Made by a program: the position numbers and the translations under genes
Shown here: positions 23,018 to 32,281 of the stretch, piece by piece
Numbering within the stretch: the stretch's first letter is position 1
How the letters are laid out: each line of letters opens with the position of its first letter
The notes under the pieces: generated by a model
Databases searched by the model: none
Told to the model about the DNA's origin: nothing
Seen by the model: the letters and a program-made list of their open reading frames with translations, nothing else
NCBI RefSeq assembly: GCF_050433225.1
Contig: NZ_JBNPXQ010000006.1
Location: forward strand, 248,001 to 312,000
Length of the DNA stretch: 64,000 nucleotides
Direction: 5' to 3'
From: Sphingomonas_D zeicaulis
GTDB lineage: Bacteria > Pseudomonadota > Alphaproteobacteria > Sphingomonadales > Sphingomonadaceae

Positions 23018-24309
23018 GATTGCGCTGTTCCGAACCGGCGTCGGATGTGCCCGGCCTATATCGCTGGTTTGATTGGCCCCGGCGATCGCAAGAGCATCCA
23101 GCCGATGGCAGCGCGTGCGGATGCGGTCAGCTATGACCGGCCGCATCATTTCATCGGTGCCGGGATCTGGGACAGCGCGCCGCTGGAAGCGACCTTGTGG
23201 CGGCAAGCGGATGAGTTGGTCGGTGGTGACAAGACCTGGCTGATCGTTGACGACACGGCGCTTCCCAAGAAGGGCAAGGCCTCGGTCGGCGTCGCACCGC
23301 AATACGCTACGGTGCTGGGCAAGAACGCGAATTGCCAGACGCTGGTGTCGGTGACGCTGGCTTCGGGCGAAGTGCCGGTCATGCTGGGCTTGCGGCTATA
23401 CCTGCCAGAGAGCTGGACCAGCGATACAGCGCGGATGGACAGGGCCGGCGTGCCCGAGGATTTCAGAGCCTACCGCACGAAGCCCGATATCGCCATCGAG
23501 GAGATCGACCGCGTCATTGCTGCCGGCGTCCGCTTTGGCTGTGTCCTGGCCGATGCCGGCTATGGCCTGTCAGCGCCGTTCCGGCAGGCTCTCAGCGCAC
23601 GAGGCTTGTACTGGGCCGTCGGCATTCCCCGGCACCAGTAGGTCTTTCCAGCCGACGTGCAGTTGATCTTTCCGGTGGCGGGACGTGGAAGACCGCGGGT
23701 TCGGCATGTGCCCGACGTCAAATCCCGAGCAGCCCATGCCATGCTCGAAGATGAGAAGTGGCGGCAGATCAGTTGGTGCCGTGGCACCAAGGGCCGGCTG
23801 AAGGCTCGCTTTGCCGTCCTGCGCGTGCGTATCGCCGATGGCGCCCCGCAGCGGATCGGAACTGCTGGTGCACAACATATGCCTGGCGAAGAAGCCTGGC
23901 TGGTGGGGGAGTATCGCTCAAATGGCGAGCGGAAATACTATCTCTCTAACCTTCCCGCCGACACCGCGATCAAGGACGTCGCCGGCGCCATCAAAGCGCG
24001 CTGGATTTGCGAGCAGGCGCACCAGCAACTCAAGGAGGAACTCGGGCTCGACCATTTCGAGGGCCGCTCCTGGACGGGGCTGCATCGACATGCGCTCTTG
24101 ACAATGATTGCCTACGCTTTCCTGCAAACTCGAAGACTCGCTCAGACGACGCGGAAAAAAGAGCCTCCGGCCCGCCGCCTCAACCGAGCCTGCCGGCAAT
24201 TCGGCAGGCCATAATTGACCGCCTGATGCGACCTCCACCATCCCGATGTCCTCACTGCGGGGAAGTCTTATCAGCGATCATCCCCACACTTCTGCTAAAG
24301 CAGTGCTAG
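23018..24309 (+). pseudogene. IS701-type transposase, 5'-truncated with a nonsense codon and a frameshift
   Basis: The reading frame carries IS701 DDE landmarks: RRRMCPAYIAGLIGPGDRKS at the beginning, LIVDDTALPKKGKASVGVAPQY (first Asp pair) and VLADAGYG (second Asp), then EQAHQQLKEELGLDHFEGR split over the last Glu region. The usual N-terminal few dozen residues are absent. A TAG at 23639 interrupts the frame where relatives have a lysine (HQ-K-V), and the C-terminal SLPAIRQAIIDRLMRPPP block is in another frame after a shift near 24130-24160. The copy is therefore dead. No clear terminal inverted repeats were found. Confidence 0.85.
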
Positions 24310-24584
24310 TACAACTCGTCGGCCGCCACGGGAATAACGCTTGCCGCTTGCCTATCCTCCGAGGGCTTCATGCCAAGTTTGAGCAACAGCACAGGCTCCG
24401 CACGACGAGACCATGGAGCCGTTCCGCGGCTGCAGCCGCGAGCTCACCGTTCTGACGCATCGGTAATCGGCAGGGCGCCGCACTGCTCCTGCCGTAATGC
24501 CCCGAGTGTTGGCCGCTGAAATTTCACTGGTATGCGGCTGCTGAAGGAAATGACATCGGTCGGGCAGAAGGCATCACCGTGAAG
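24310..24584. other. spacer between two insertion-sequence remnants
   Basis: No coding sequence or RNA gene could be supported here. It probably holds the outer ends of the two elements, but their terminal repeats were not identified. Confidence 0.4.
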
Positions 24585-24985
24585 ATGAATCGCGTTGTAT
24601 GCTGGTGGATCGATTTCAACGTTTGGTGCCCGCGCCGGAGGGCTGCGACAATCTGATCAGGATCGGCGTTCCATATCAACGGTTTCCGTTCGTGATTATG
24701 CTCATTGATGACACGGTTATTGGCGGCCTTGAGATCGACGACGGAGCAGAAGGCTCCGCTCTCAAGGCGCCGGCGGGTCAGCTTGGCTAAGAAGCGCTCG
24801 ACGGCATTAACCGGGAACACGTCGTAGGCACGAAGTGGACGGTCCAGCGCAGATGTCGGGCGAGCCAGGCGCGAACCTTCGGTCGTCTGTGGGCGGCGTA
24901 AGTGTTGAGGATGACATGGACGGCCTTTCGGCCTCCACTGCGTTCAGGAAACGGATGACCTCCTGATGCCGATGCCGCTGCGCGG
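24585..24985 (-). pseudogene. IS630-type transposase remnant, frameshifted
   Basis: Read on the minus strand, three fragments in different frames line up with the C-terminal half of IS630 transposases: QRHRHQEVIRFLNAVEAE, then VHVILNTYAAHRRPKVRAWLARHLRW in two parts, then NAVERFLAKLTRRRLESG and DPDQIVAALRRGHQTLKSIH. The first half of the gene is missing and at least two frameshifts are needed, so it is an old, inactive fragment. Confidence 0.8.
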
Positions 24986-25091
24986 TCCGTCATCGGTCAG
25001 GGTGGGGCGGCTTGATGCCAGGCGCGAGATATCCGCCGATCATGCCCGGTACCGGCGTCGCGCCGGCAATCCGGGTCATCATCAACCGCGA

Positions 25092-25244
25092 TCAGCGCTT
25101 GGCCTGGTCGATATCCTCATTGCTGCCGCCGCGGCCCTTGTTCGAGCCCCCGCCAGCGCGTTCCGCGGCAGCCTTGGTCTTTTCGGCCTCGCTTGCGGCG
25201 TCCTGACTCTTTGCGCCCGCCTCGTCCGTCGTCGGGTTGTCCAT
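25092..25244 (-). CDS. small hydrophilic glycine/alanine-rich protein
   Basis: A 50-residue product, MDNPTTDEAG at the start, rich in Lys, Glu, Ala and a GGGSNKGRGGSN stretch, with no membrane segment. The ATG at 25244 has GGAGAG eight bases upstream, better than the in-frame codons farther out. Short disordered proteins like this accompany stress genes in sphingomonads and methylobacteria; a function cannot be assigned. Confidence 0.6.
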   Translation of the reverse strand: MDNPTTDEAGAKSQDAASEAEKTKAAAERAGGGSNKGRGGSNEDIDQAKR

Positions 25245-25395
25245 TGTTTCTCTCCTGCTTGTGATGGAACATCGTGTAGTCTTACAAACGCAAGGCAAGC
25301 GCGGGCGATCCGTGGGCAGCGGTCGGCGCGCGGCTTTCAGCCTGCATGCCGATATGGTCAGCCGCCCGCCGCGCCGTTTGCCTCACATGCTCTGT

Positions 25396-25882
25396 CTAGC
25401 CGAGCTCTCCAGAAGGAATGCGGGCCAGCAGCGCAAGGAGCGACGCCAGGGCGATGATCATTTGCGGCGGGCGAAGCCGTGCAAAATGCGAGGGGACGTT
25501 GCCTTCAAAGGCGGCACGATGATCCAGCATGAGGACGAGCGCAAAACCGGTCAGCAACAAGGCACAGCGCGATCACCGTCTCGTCGACCCGCGCGGCCAG
25601 GAGTGCCAGACCGCCCAAACCCACATAGACGATCACTGCACGAATCTGACTCCGGGTGGACGAGGCCGGGTTGCCAAAGCCGAAGCCGCGTCGAACGCCG
25701 CCAACGAATATGAGGATGATCGCCGCGCACAGGATCCCGAGTTCGACGGCGATCAGCGGCCAGGGCGGTGGCATCGTCCAGGCGCCCACCGCTGCGACCG
25801 CGAGCGGCACCATCGACCCGAACCCGAAGACAAGGCTTGTAGCGGGAATGGATTCCGGAACGATATGCGGGGTAACTGCCAT
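25396..25882 (-). pseudogene. DUF3429-like inner-membrane protein, interrupted by a frameshift
   Basis: From the ATG at 25882 the frame encodes hydrophobic helices with PLIAVELGILCAAIILIFVGG and a basic RRGFGFG turn, similar to DUF3429 proteins. Near 25565 the frame runs into a short unrelated tail (ending at 25505), while the next frame continues naturally as LLLTGFALVLMLDHRAAFEG and a last helix IIALASLLALLARIP, ending at a TAG at 25396. The whole is one base longer than a multiple of three. Either a real mutation or a sequencing error explains this. Confidence 0.62.
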
Positions 25883-25954
25883 GGGCCGCCAACGCTCCTG
25901 GCAAGGCTCAGTTGTTCGCGGCCGGACGCTTTGTTTCGGTCGGTCGTGCCGACG

Positions 25955-26827
25955 TCAGAGGAAGGGATTGCCGCCGGTCACTGCGATCGTCGCGCCCGAG
26001 GTGTAGCTCGATTCATCGGAGGCGAGCATGACATAGGCGGATGCGAGTTCGCTGGGTTGCGCCGGGCGACCCAGGGGTACGTCCTTGCCGAAACTCTCGA
26101 CCTGGTCCTCCGGCATGGTCGAAGGGATCAGTGGGGTCCAAACAGGCCCCGGCGCCACGCAATTCACCCGGACGCCTTTCTCGCCGAGCAGTTGAGCCAG
26201 ACCACCGGTGAAGTTGTGGATCGCGCCCTTGGTGGTGGCGTAGGGCAGCAAAGTCGGTCGCGGCTTGTCGGCATTGATCGAGGTCGTGTTTATGATTGAC
26301 GCTCCTTTGGCCATGTGCGGGAGCGCTGCCTTGGCGAGATAGAACATCGCATGGATGTTGACCGCAAAGGTCCTTTCCCATTCCGCATCAGATATGTCTG
26401 TAAGCTCGGTATAGGTCATCTGATGCGCCGCGTTGTTGACCAGCACGTCGATGCGTCCGAACGCCTCCACCGCGCGGGAGATGATCGTTCGGCAATGGTC
26501 CGCATCGGCGATATCGCCGGCCACGAGGACGGCCTCGCGCCCAGCCGCGCGGACCAGCCGAGCCGTATCCTCGGCATCGGCCTCTTCGTTCAGATAGGAG
26601 ATCAGAACGTCTGCGCCTTCCCGCGCGAAAGCGATAGCGACTGCACGGCCGATGCCGCTGTCACCACCCGTTATGATCGCCTTCTTGCCGGTCAGCCTGC
26701 CGGAGCCACGATAGCTGTCTTCGCCATGGTCGGGGAGCGGGTTCATTCGTCCGGTCTCCCCGGGCACGGGCTGCTGCTGCCTTGGCAATGGCGGGCGAAC
26801 GTGCTGCGCAGCGTGGTCCTCGCTCAT
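25955..26827 (-). CDS. short-chain dehydrogenase/reductase, YghA/YhdF-like
   Basis: A 290-residue SDR of the divergent group with a leading segment rich in Pro, Gln and acidic residues (GRMNPLPDHGEDSYRGSGRL) before the Rossmann motif ITGGDSGIGRAVA at about 51. NNAAHQ, the catalytic YATTK (Tyr-x-x-x-Lys), APGPVWTPLIPS and the end SGATIAVTGGNPFL are typical. These enzymes are general-stress oxidoreductases in Bacillus and Enterobacteria; the substrate is unknown. A GGAGA ribosome-binding site precedes the ATG. The neighbours also look stress related. Confidence 0.88.
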   Translation of the reverse strand: MSEDHAAQHVRPPLPRQQQPVPGETGRMNPLPDHGEDSYRGSGRLTGKKAIITGGDSGIGRAVAIAFAREGADVLISYLNEEADAEDTARLVRAAGREAVLVAGDIADADHCRTIISRAVEAFGRIDVLVNNAAHQMTYTELTDISDAEWERTFAVNIHAMFYLAKAALPHMAKGASIINTTSINADKPRPTLLPYATTKGAIHNFTGGLAQLLGEKGVRVNCVAPGPVWTPLIPSTMPEDQVESFGKDVPLGRPAQPSELASAYVMLASDESSYTSGATIAVTGGNPFL

Positions 26828-26998
26828 ACTCTGTCTCCTGATCGCTGAGCATGTCTATCGCGCGGCCCGCCGCCGGGTTCCCGGTTCTCACTTAGATCAG
26901 TCCAATACGTCGATTCGTCGCTCATGGCGTCCACTCTTACCGTCGGTCTCGGGGCGAGCGGCGCCGCGGCAGCGGCCCGTCGATCGCTGATGAGGATT

Positions 26999-28354
26999 TC
27001 ACGCCTTGTTGCGGCCGACTGGAACATCCGCTTGCTGACGCGGCTCTCCCTCGTTTTCGGCCGCGGGCCCTTGCAGCCCGGGTGGTGGAATCGGTGCGTC
27101 AGGATCGCGGCCGTGAGTCTGGTCCAGCATGCGCATCATCGGTGTCACCGTCAGTCCGTGGAGCAGGATCGAAAGCAGCACCACCAATCCGACGATCGCC
27201 CACAACCGGTTGCCGTTCGCAAAGGGGAAATGATTGAGACCGTAGGCGAGATAATAGACCGATCCAACGCCGCGGATGCCAAAGAAAGCGATCATCATCT
27301 TCTCGCGCTTGTCGGCAGGAAAGCCAGCCAGCCCCAGCAGTCCGCATAATGGGCGGACGAGCAGCAGGATCGCCAGCGCCGCCGCAAATTCGGCCCAACC
27401 GATCGGTTGCGTCAGTCCCGCGACAACCGCACCGCCGAGGAGCAGCAGCAAGATCATCATCGTGATACGTTCGACCTGCTCGGTGATCGCGTGCATGTCG
27501 TGATGGAAATCATGGGCGCGGTGCGAGGCACGCAATGTCAGCGCGGTGACGAACACCGCGAGAAAGCCGTAGCACTGGATGATTTCGGTGAGGCCATAAG
27601 ACACGAGCGTTGCCGCGATCGCGATCAATCCGTCACCTGTCTGGGCCAGCTTTGATTCGGCCGGAATATGAAAGGTAAGCCAGCCGAAGACCCGTCCGAC
27701 CAGCCAGCCGCCCGCGACACCGGCCCCAACTTCCCAGACGACGGCGTGCATGAACCACTGCTCCACCCACGGCGAACCGCTTGCCGCGGACACACCCAAT
27801 ACCAGCGCCAGGTTTACGAAAGGAAAGGCGAACCCGTCATTGAGCCCGGCCTCGGCAGTCAGGCCGAAGCGAACCTCGTCTTCCTCGCCGCTGCGCGGCG
27901 GCCCCACCTGGACATCGGCCGCCAGCACCGGATCGGTCGGCGCGAGCGCGGCTCCCAGCAGCAGCGCCGCGGGCAGAGGTAGGCCGAGCAGCCATATGCC
28001 GATCGCAGTGATCGCGGCGATGCTGAGCGGCATGGTGACCGCGAGCAACCGCCACGCTACCGCCCAGCGGCGGATGCTGAACACCCTGTCGAGCTTCAGT
28101 CCGGCCCCCATCAGCGCGATGATGACGACGAACTCGGAGAACCGCTCCGTAAGGACAGGATAAAGTTGGGGCAGCGGCCGCATACCGACCTGCGGGAGGG
28201 CGAAGATGGCGGCACCGAGTGTGACGCAGACGATCGGCAATGACAGCGGCAAGCGTCTTAACGCCAGCGGCAACCACGCAACCAGCGCGACCAGGACGCC
28301 GACGCCCGTCAGCACGAGAATGTAGGGATCGGGGGGCCAGTGAAACGCGGGCAT
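26999..28354 (-). CDS. cation:proton antiporter, CPA1 family
   Basis: A 451-residue polytopic protein with about twelve hydrophobic helices. The core motif LAPTDPVLAADVQ and the paired LTAEAGLNDGFAFPFV carry the acidic residues expected in Na+/H+ or K+/H+ exchangers, and a hydrophilic basic tail follows TPMMRMLDQ. The ATG at 28354 is preferred to a TTG three codons upstream. Such exchangers serve pH and salt homeostasis at the inner membrane. Ion preference cannot be read. It is separated from the SDR gene by about 170 bases without another gene. Confidence 0.88.
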   Translation of the reverse strand: MPAFHWPPDPYILVLTGVGVLVALVAWLPLALRRLPLSLPIVCVTLGAAIFALPQVGMRPLPQLYPVLTERFSEFVVIIALMGAGLKLDRVFSIRRWAVAWRLLAVTMPLSIAAITAIGIWLLGLPLPAALLLGAALAPTDPVLAADVQVGPPRSGEEDEVRFGLTAEAGLNDGFAFPFVNLALVLGVSAASGSPWVEQWFMHAVVWEVGAGVAGGWLVGRVFGWLTFHIPAESKLAQTGDGLIAIAATLVSYGLTEIIQCYGFLAVFVTALTLRASHRAHDFHHDMHAITEQVERITMMILLLLLGGAVVAGLTQPIGWAEFAAALAILLLVRPLCGLLGLAGFPADKREKMMIAFFGIRGVGSVYYLAYGLNHFPFANGNRLWAIVGLVVLLSILLHGLTVTPMMRMLDQTHGRDPDAPIPPPGLQGPAAENEGEPRQQADVPVGRNKA

Positions 28355-28976
28355 GATTGCCAAACGACACGGATCGTCAAGCGTTCACCCGCTTCCCAAC
28401 AATCGCCCGCCAATGGCGCATGGCGTTCGGGACGTCGGCTGAACTTGAAGGCGCGATCGCGGCCGCGATCGCATGCTCCAGGAAGCGCCGCGCTCGATCA
28501 CGAGCATGATCGTGGGGCGTAACGTTGCATGAGTCCGACTGGCTGAGATCGACGGAACCGGACGAATTACATGCTTGATGTTAAGCCGTGGAACTCCTGG
28601 TTTCCGATGTCATTGCCAATATATCGGGTCGAGTGAGCGGACATCGTCCAGCGCTGCGCCGATGCACGATATTGGTGAGGGGAAGCAATGCGTCATTGGC
28701 AGTGCTGGCTGGCGCATCGTTGGATGGTGTGGAGCTTGTATAGGTGGCCATATCCGGCACAATATCGCCGATCATGTTCTCGTTGCGGCAAGGCTGAAAC
28801 GCGCGTTGACCTTGGCTGATCGAGCCTCTTGATCTTCCAGGTGCTAGCGATCGCTACCAAATCGTACTTCCACGACCGTGATTTTTTGATATTCGCCCAG
28901 CCTGCAGATCGTCAGGCCCGGCGGCCGCCCGGCCTGGCGGTGTAAATGCCGGCGCGCCGCCGGTCCGGGACGAGGG
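28355..28976. other. 622-base region without a supported gene
   Basis: Open frames here lack family similarity or codon bias. The stretch holds the antiporter promoter region, a 20-bp palindrome at 28453-28472, and small GC-rich inverted repeats near 28912-28963 that could end the DUF4142 transcript. Confidence 0.5.
28453..28472. repeat. perfect 20-bp palindrome
   Basis: GCGATCGC-GGCC-GCGATCGC is an uninterrupted palindrome in a non-coding stretch, made of two GCGATCGC octamers around GGCC. It could be an operator or chance in GC-rich DNA; no second copy was noticed nearby. Confidence 0.5.
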
Positions 28977-29546
28977 TTATGGCTTCAGCGTCTTCGCCAT
29001 GTTCAGGTGCGCGGTGACGATTGGGGTCATCGCCTTGGCGAATTCGCCAAGCGGAGCGCTGTCGGGCTTCGCTGCATAGGTGCGAAGGCCGTCGAGCGTA
29101 ACCTGGTGCGCCGCAACCTGGTCGGCGGCATAGGCCTGATCGAACGCCGCGCCCGTTTTGGCGCGAAGCGCATCGAGCTTTTGCTGTTGCTCCGGCGTCA
29201 GCGTGGGATCGGGAGTGATCGCCGGCGAAGCCGTCGCAGCCGCCGCCTGGAGCTTGGCGGTGGATTCACCATGGGCTTTGATCATCGATCGGGCGAATGT
29301 CTTGATCGCGTTCGCACTGCCCTTTTCCAGCGCCAGATTGGCGGCGGCGATCTCATAGGCATCGCTGGAGGCAACCGTGCTGGCGAAGGCCTGGCCCGGG
29401 GCGATGGCCGCTTGCGGCGCCGCCTCCACGGGTGCAGCGACATTGTCGGGGGCTTCAATCGCCGGTGCCTGTGCATTCTCGGTCTTGGAGCCGCATCCCC
29501 CCAGCACGAGCATCATGGCCGAAACCGCCATCGTGGTCCTCATCAT
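28977..29546 (-). CDS. DUF4142 lipoprotein
   Basis: A 189-residue predicted lipoprotein: signal sequence with lipobox LVLGGC near residue 15-20, a Pro/Ala-rich linker, and a four-helix DUF4142 domain (SDAYEIAAANLALEKGSANAIK, then FARSMIKAHGES). DUF4142 proteins are periplasmic, ferritin-like helical bundles of unknown function, often induced by stress. ATG at 29546 follows AAGGAG by seven bases; GTG at 29552 is an alternative. An EcfG-like promoter lies 40-60 bases upstream. Confidence 0.8.
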   Translation of the reverse strand: MMRTTMAVSAMMLVLGGCGSKTENAQAPAIEAPDNVAAPVEAAPQAAIAPGQAFASTVASSDAYEIAAANLALEKGSANAIKTFARSMIKAHGESTAKLQAAAATASPAITPDPTLTPEQQQKLDALRAKTGAAFDQAYAADQVAAHQVTLDGLRTYAAKPDSAPLGEFAKAMTPIVTAHLNMAKTLKP

Positions 29547-29582
29547 CGTCACTCTCCTTTGCGACAGCCCTGGCTGCGCAAG

Positions 29583-29610
29583 GTAACGTGCCGCTGGTGA
29601 CGGTCGTTCC
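29583..29610. promoter_or_regulatory. divergent EcfG (general stress sigma)-like promoter
   Basis: On the minus strand GGAAC (29610-29606), 17 bases, then CGTT (29588-29585) is an exact fit to the alphaproteobacterial EcfG consensus and points at the DUF4142 gene. On the plus strand the same DNA reads GTAAC (29583-29587), 17 bases, CGTT (29605-29608), one mismatch, pointing at the DUF3597 gene. Confidence 0.65.
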
Positions 29611-29711
29611 CCACCTCAACCGGCGGCAGGAGCTTTCGTCGCCGTCCAACGTTCTTTCGGACGAACCCGGGCCGCCCTGCGAGGAGGCTCTCTGTCATCG
29701 GAAGGACGAAC

Positions 29712-30140
29712 ATGAGCATCTTCGGCAGCATAGTCGACAAGATCTTCCATTCGAAGAAGGCCGCGCCTGCTGCTCCGCGCCCCGCCCAGGCGCCGCCGAC
29801 GGCCGCGCCGGTGCCGCAAGCGCCTGTGCCGGCGGCACCTCCCCCGCCCGCCGCCGCGCCCGCGCCGGTCGCAGTGAGCGCCGTTGATGTCGAGGCCGTG
29901 TTGAACGAAATGGCGAAGATGAAGGACGGCGGTGGCGGCAATTGGCGCACCTCGATCGTCGATCTGCTGCGCTTGCTCGACCTTGAAACCAGTCTTGCTG
30001 CGCGACGCGAGCTGGCCGACGAATTGGGCGTCCATGCCGGCGATCACGGTTCTGCCGAGCAGAATATCGCGCTTCACAAGGCGGTGATGCGCAAGCTTGC
30101 AGACAATGGCGGCATCGTTCCGGAGAGTCTCCGCGACTGA
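29712..30140 (+). CDS. DUF3597 protein
   Basis: A 142-residue protein with MSIFGSIVDKIF at the start, a Pro/Ala-rich linker (about 18-58), and a C-terminal helical domain (VDVEAVLNEMAKMKD, NWRTSIVDLLRLLDLETSLAAR, ELADELGVH) that matches DUF3597. Relatives occur in many proteobacteria and one is described as small helical and soluble; the role is unknown. It shares the EcfG-like promoter region with the divergent DUF4142 gene, so stress expression is likely. Confidence 0.8.
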   Translation: MSIFGSIVDKIFHSKKAAPAAPRPAQAPPTAAPVPQAPVPAAPPPPAAAPAPVAVSAVDVEAVLNEMAKMKDGGGGNWRTSIVDLLRLLDLETSLAARRELADELGVHAGDHGSAEQNIALHKAVMRKLADNGGIVPESLRD

Positions 30141-30392
30141 TCCGGCAGCGCGTGGCGGACATCGCACGGCGCCGCGGAAGATATGCTGATGGGGGAAGAG
30201 CAGGACGCGGCCCGTGCGCCAGCCGACAGACCGCCATCGGGGCCGCTGCTAGCTGGCGTCGGCCAGCCGGCGGATCAACCAGCGCCAGGAGCGGCTGGCT
30301 GCCAAACCTCATGGTGAGCTACCCAAGCCAGCCTGGCCGAAGGTTGCTATGGCGGGCGCCTGACGCAGGCGCGGTGACTCCCGTCAGACTCG

Positions 30393-30596
30393 TCAACGCC
30401 TGCGCCGCAGGCTCAGGCTCCACAAGATGATTGCTGCTGCGGTCATTACGGCGCTGAGGCACCCGGCAAAGAACGGGATCAAACCGTCCATCTCATCGAA
30501 CGCTCGCGCTCCAGTGGCGGTGAACAACCCAAAGACGCAGAACGCAGCCAGCGCAAAGGCAATCAGCAGCAAAACCAGCGCGGCGCGTGTCAGCAT
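30393..30596 (-). CDS. small two-helix membrane protein
   Basis: A 67-residue product beginning MLTRAALVLLLIAFALAAF, with a second hydrophobic segment (GCLSAVMTAAAIILWSLSL) and a terminal run of arginines that would face the cytoplasm. In-frame Met codons up to 21 residues upstream exist; the ATG at 30596 has GGTGG nearby. No family was recognised. Confidence 0.5.
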   Translation of the reverse strand: MLTRAALVLLLIAFALAAFCVFGLFTATGARAFDEMDGLIPFFAGCLSAVMTAAAIILWSLSLRRRR

Positions 30597-30857
30597 ATGT
30601 CGACCACCGCTGTGGCTCTCACCCCGCATCATCTTTCGGAACCTACCACAGCACGCCAAGGACAGTCATCTCCGAATGCGAGAGCCGCCGGCAGTCCTGC
30701 GAGGTCGGCCCCGACGAAGCGCAAATGCACTTTTTACTTTTATCAAGGCGTGGCGGAATTGCCCTAAGTGATTGATTGGTCGATCGGCGCGTAACCGGAG
30801 ACTGAGCTGAGTGGGGAAGCTTACCTCTGAGCCCGGGACGATCTCGACTTTGAAGAA

Positions 30858-31579
30858 GTGATCATGCGACGTCGGATGTCCGTAGCTTTGGTGATACGAA
30901 ATCATCTTGTGCGCGAGGGCCTCCATCGCCTCATGGACAACGCCTGGACGGTGATATCGAAAAGTTCGCTGCTCTATCTGCTCGACGCCGGGGATCGCGC
31001 TTCTGACATCATCCTGCTGAGCATAATATATGTTGCTGACGAAGATTGCTCAGTGTTGTCGGACGTGCGTGTTCATAATCCGCGCGCGCCAAGGTCGTCC
31101 TTAACGGGCACCGTTTTACCGATCTTCAGCATCTCGCCAATGTCGTGAATGCAGGCGCTTGGGGATATATCAGCAGTAAAACGCCCTTTTCTTCGCTGCG
31201 GGCCCAGATCGAGCTGGTGGCCTTGGGAGACAAGGTTTTCCCCGCCGAGTTGATCGGCGCGCTTGCCGCAACTCGCTCGATTGACACGGAAAATGGTCTT
31301 GTTTCGGCGCTCACCGAACATGAGCGCCAAGTCCTTTCCGGCATGGGATATGGTCTGCCGACGAAAGACATCGCGACGTCGACCGGTATCACCGAAACGC
31401 GGGTGAAGCCCGTCACCCAGGCGCTCTGTCGCAAGCTGCGCGTCAAAAACAGAACACAGGCGGCTCTGATGGCCCGGGAGCACGGATGGCTGTCGGCACA
31501 GGACGATGTTGCAGCGCGCTTCGAAGCTCGAGAAGCGCAGAAGGCGGCCCCGTCCGCTATAGGGTGGGGAGCGGCGTAG
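30858..31579 (+). pseudogene. LuxR-type response regulator, broken by a frameshift
   Basis: The first part (30858-31090) encodes a degenerate receiver-like domain starting SVALVIRNHLVREGLHRLM. At about 31088 the natural continuation KVVLNGHRFTDLQHLANVVNAG moves to another frame, consistent with one missing base, and then runs to 31579 with GDKVFPAELIGAL and a LuxR helix-turn-helix (LTEHERQVLSGMGYGLPTKDIA then TRVKPVTQALCRKLRV). The phosphoacceptor aspartate of a true receiver is not evident. The C-terminal half alone could be expressed from the ATG at 31145. Confidence 0.7.
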
Positions 31580-31593
31580 AAGATGCGGTCGGA

Positions 31594-31953
31594 TCAATGG
31601 CCGCCTTCGACCCAGCCGATCCCGGCATGGCGAAACGCTTCGGCGAGGGCCGCCTCGAGTTCGATGGCTTCCCAACCATGCATCGGGTTCAGGTGGGCGA
31701 CGAGTTCCGGAAGAAGGCGCACGCCGTAACGACGCACGGCGCGGCTCGCCTTGTAGCCGGTTTTGTGCTGGTCGAAGCGCCAATCGGGATCGCGCGCGGT
31801 CTGGCCGACATACAGGCCCAACGGCTCGGGATGCGCTGCGCGACTAAGCAGCACGACATAAACGCTATGGCTAGCGCGCGGCATCCCCTGCGTGGTTGCG
31901 CCGAAAGCACGGGCCACCGTTGCGGCCCGCGCCAGCCATTCCGCCTCATCCAT
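31594..31953 (-). CDS. GIY-YIG-like small protein
   Basis: A 119-residue protein with the pattern SVYVVLLS near 29 and LGLYVGQTARDPDWRFDQH near 45, reminiscent of the two strands and following arginine of GIY-YIG nuclease folds. The family's downstream glutamate may be in EAIELEAAL. The C-terminus ends in GWVEGGH. The match is by eye and the key residues are only partly in place, so it may be a binding domain. It ends 14 bases from the end of the convergent LuxR-type pseudogene. Confidence 0.5.
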   Translation of the reverse strand: MDEAEWLARAATVARAFGATTQGMPRASHSVYVVLLSRAAHPEPLGLYVGQTARDPDWRFDQHKTGYKASRAVRRYGVRLLPELVAHLNPMHGWEAIELEAALAEAFRHAGIGWVEGGH

Positions 31954-32281
31954 GCCAGGCCGGGCGCGTCATCGCATCAGTCCTCTTCGGCCTCCACATC
32001 TTCCTTAGCCTCGGGGTTGGTCCCCTGCGCCTCGGCAGGTGGCCAGTAGACGGTGAACTATTTGAGCGGCTCCTCGTCCTTGTCGAAGACAGCCATCTAA
32101 CGGTTCCTGGAGAAGGTGGGTGGTGCTGCAGATTCGGCGGCTTATCACAGCCATCGCCCGCACTGGTGCATGAACGTCACCTGCAGGCCGCGACAGCCGG
32201 CGGTCGCGTCGTCGTCGGTCGACGCTGTTGCTCGCCGCCCGGCACCGATGAACCAGTTCCCGACTTCATCGTTCAGCAACT
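31954..32281. other. spacer without a firm gene
   Basis: A minus-strand frame starting at 32096 (MAVFDKDEEPLK) is cut by a TAG at codon 13 and then continues with an acidic peptide to 31977; it could be a decayed small gene. Nothing else is supported. Confidence 0.3.

Noticed and set aside
26824..26925. Short minus-strand frame upstream of the SDR
   Set aside because: Weak ribosome-binding site and overlap with the SDR start; low-complexity product.
28361..28390. Possible EcfG promoter for the antiporter (TGAAC-N16-CGTT)
   Set aside because: One mismatch in the -35 and a start only a few bases before the ATG; too weak to claim.
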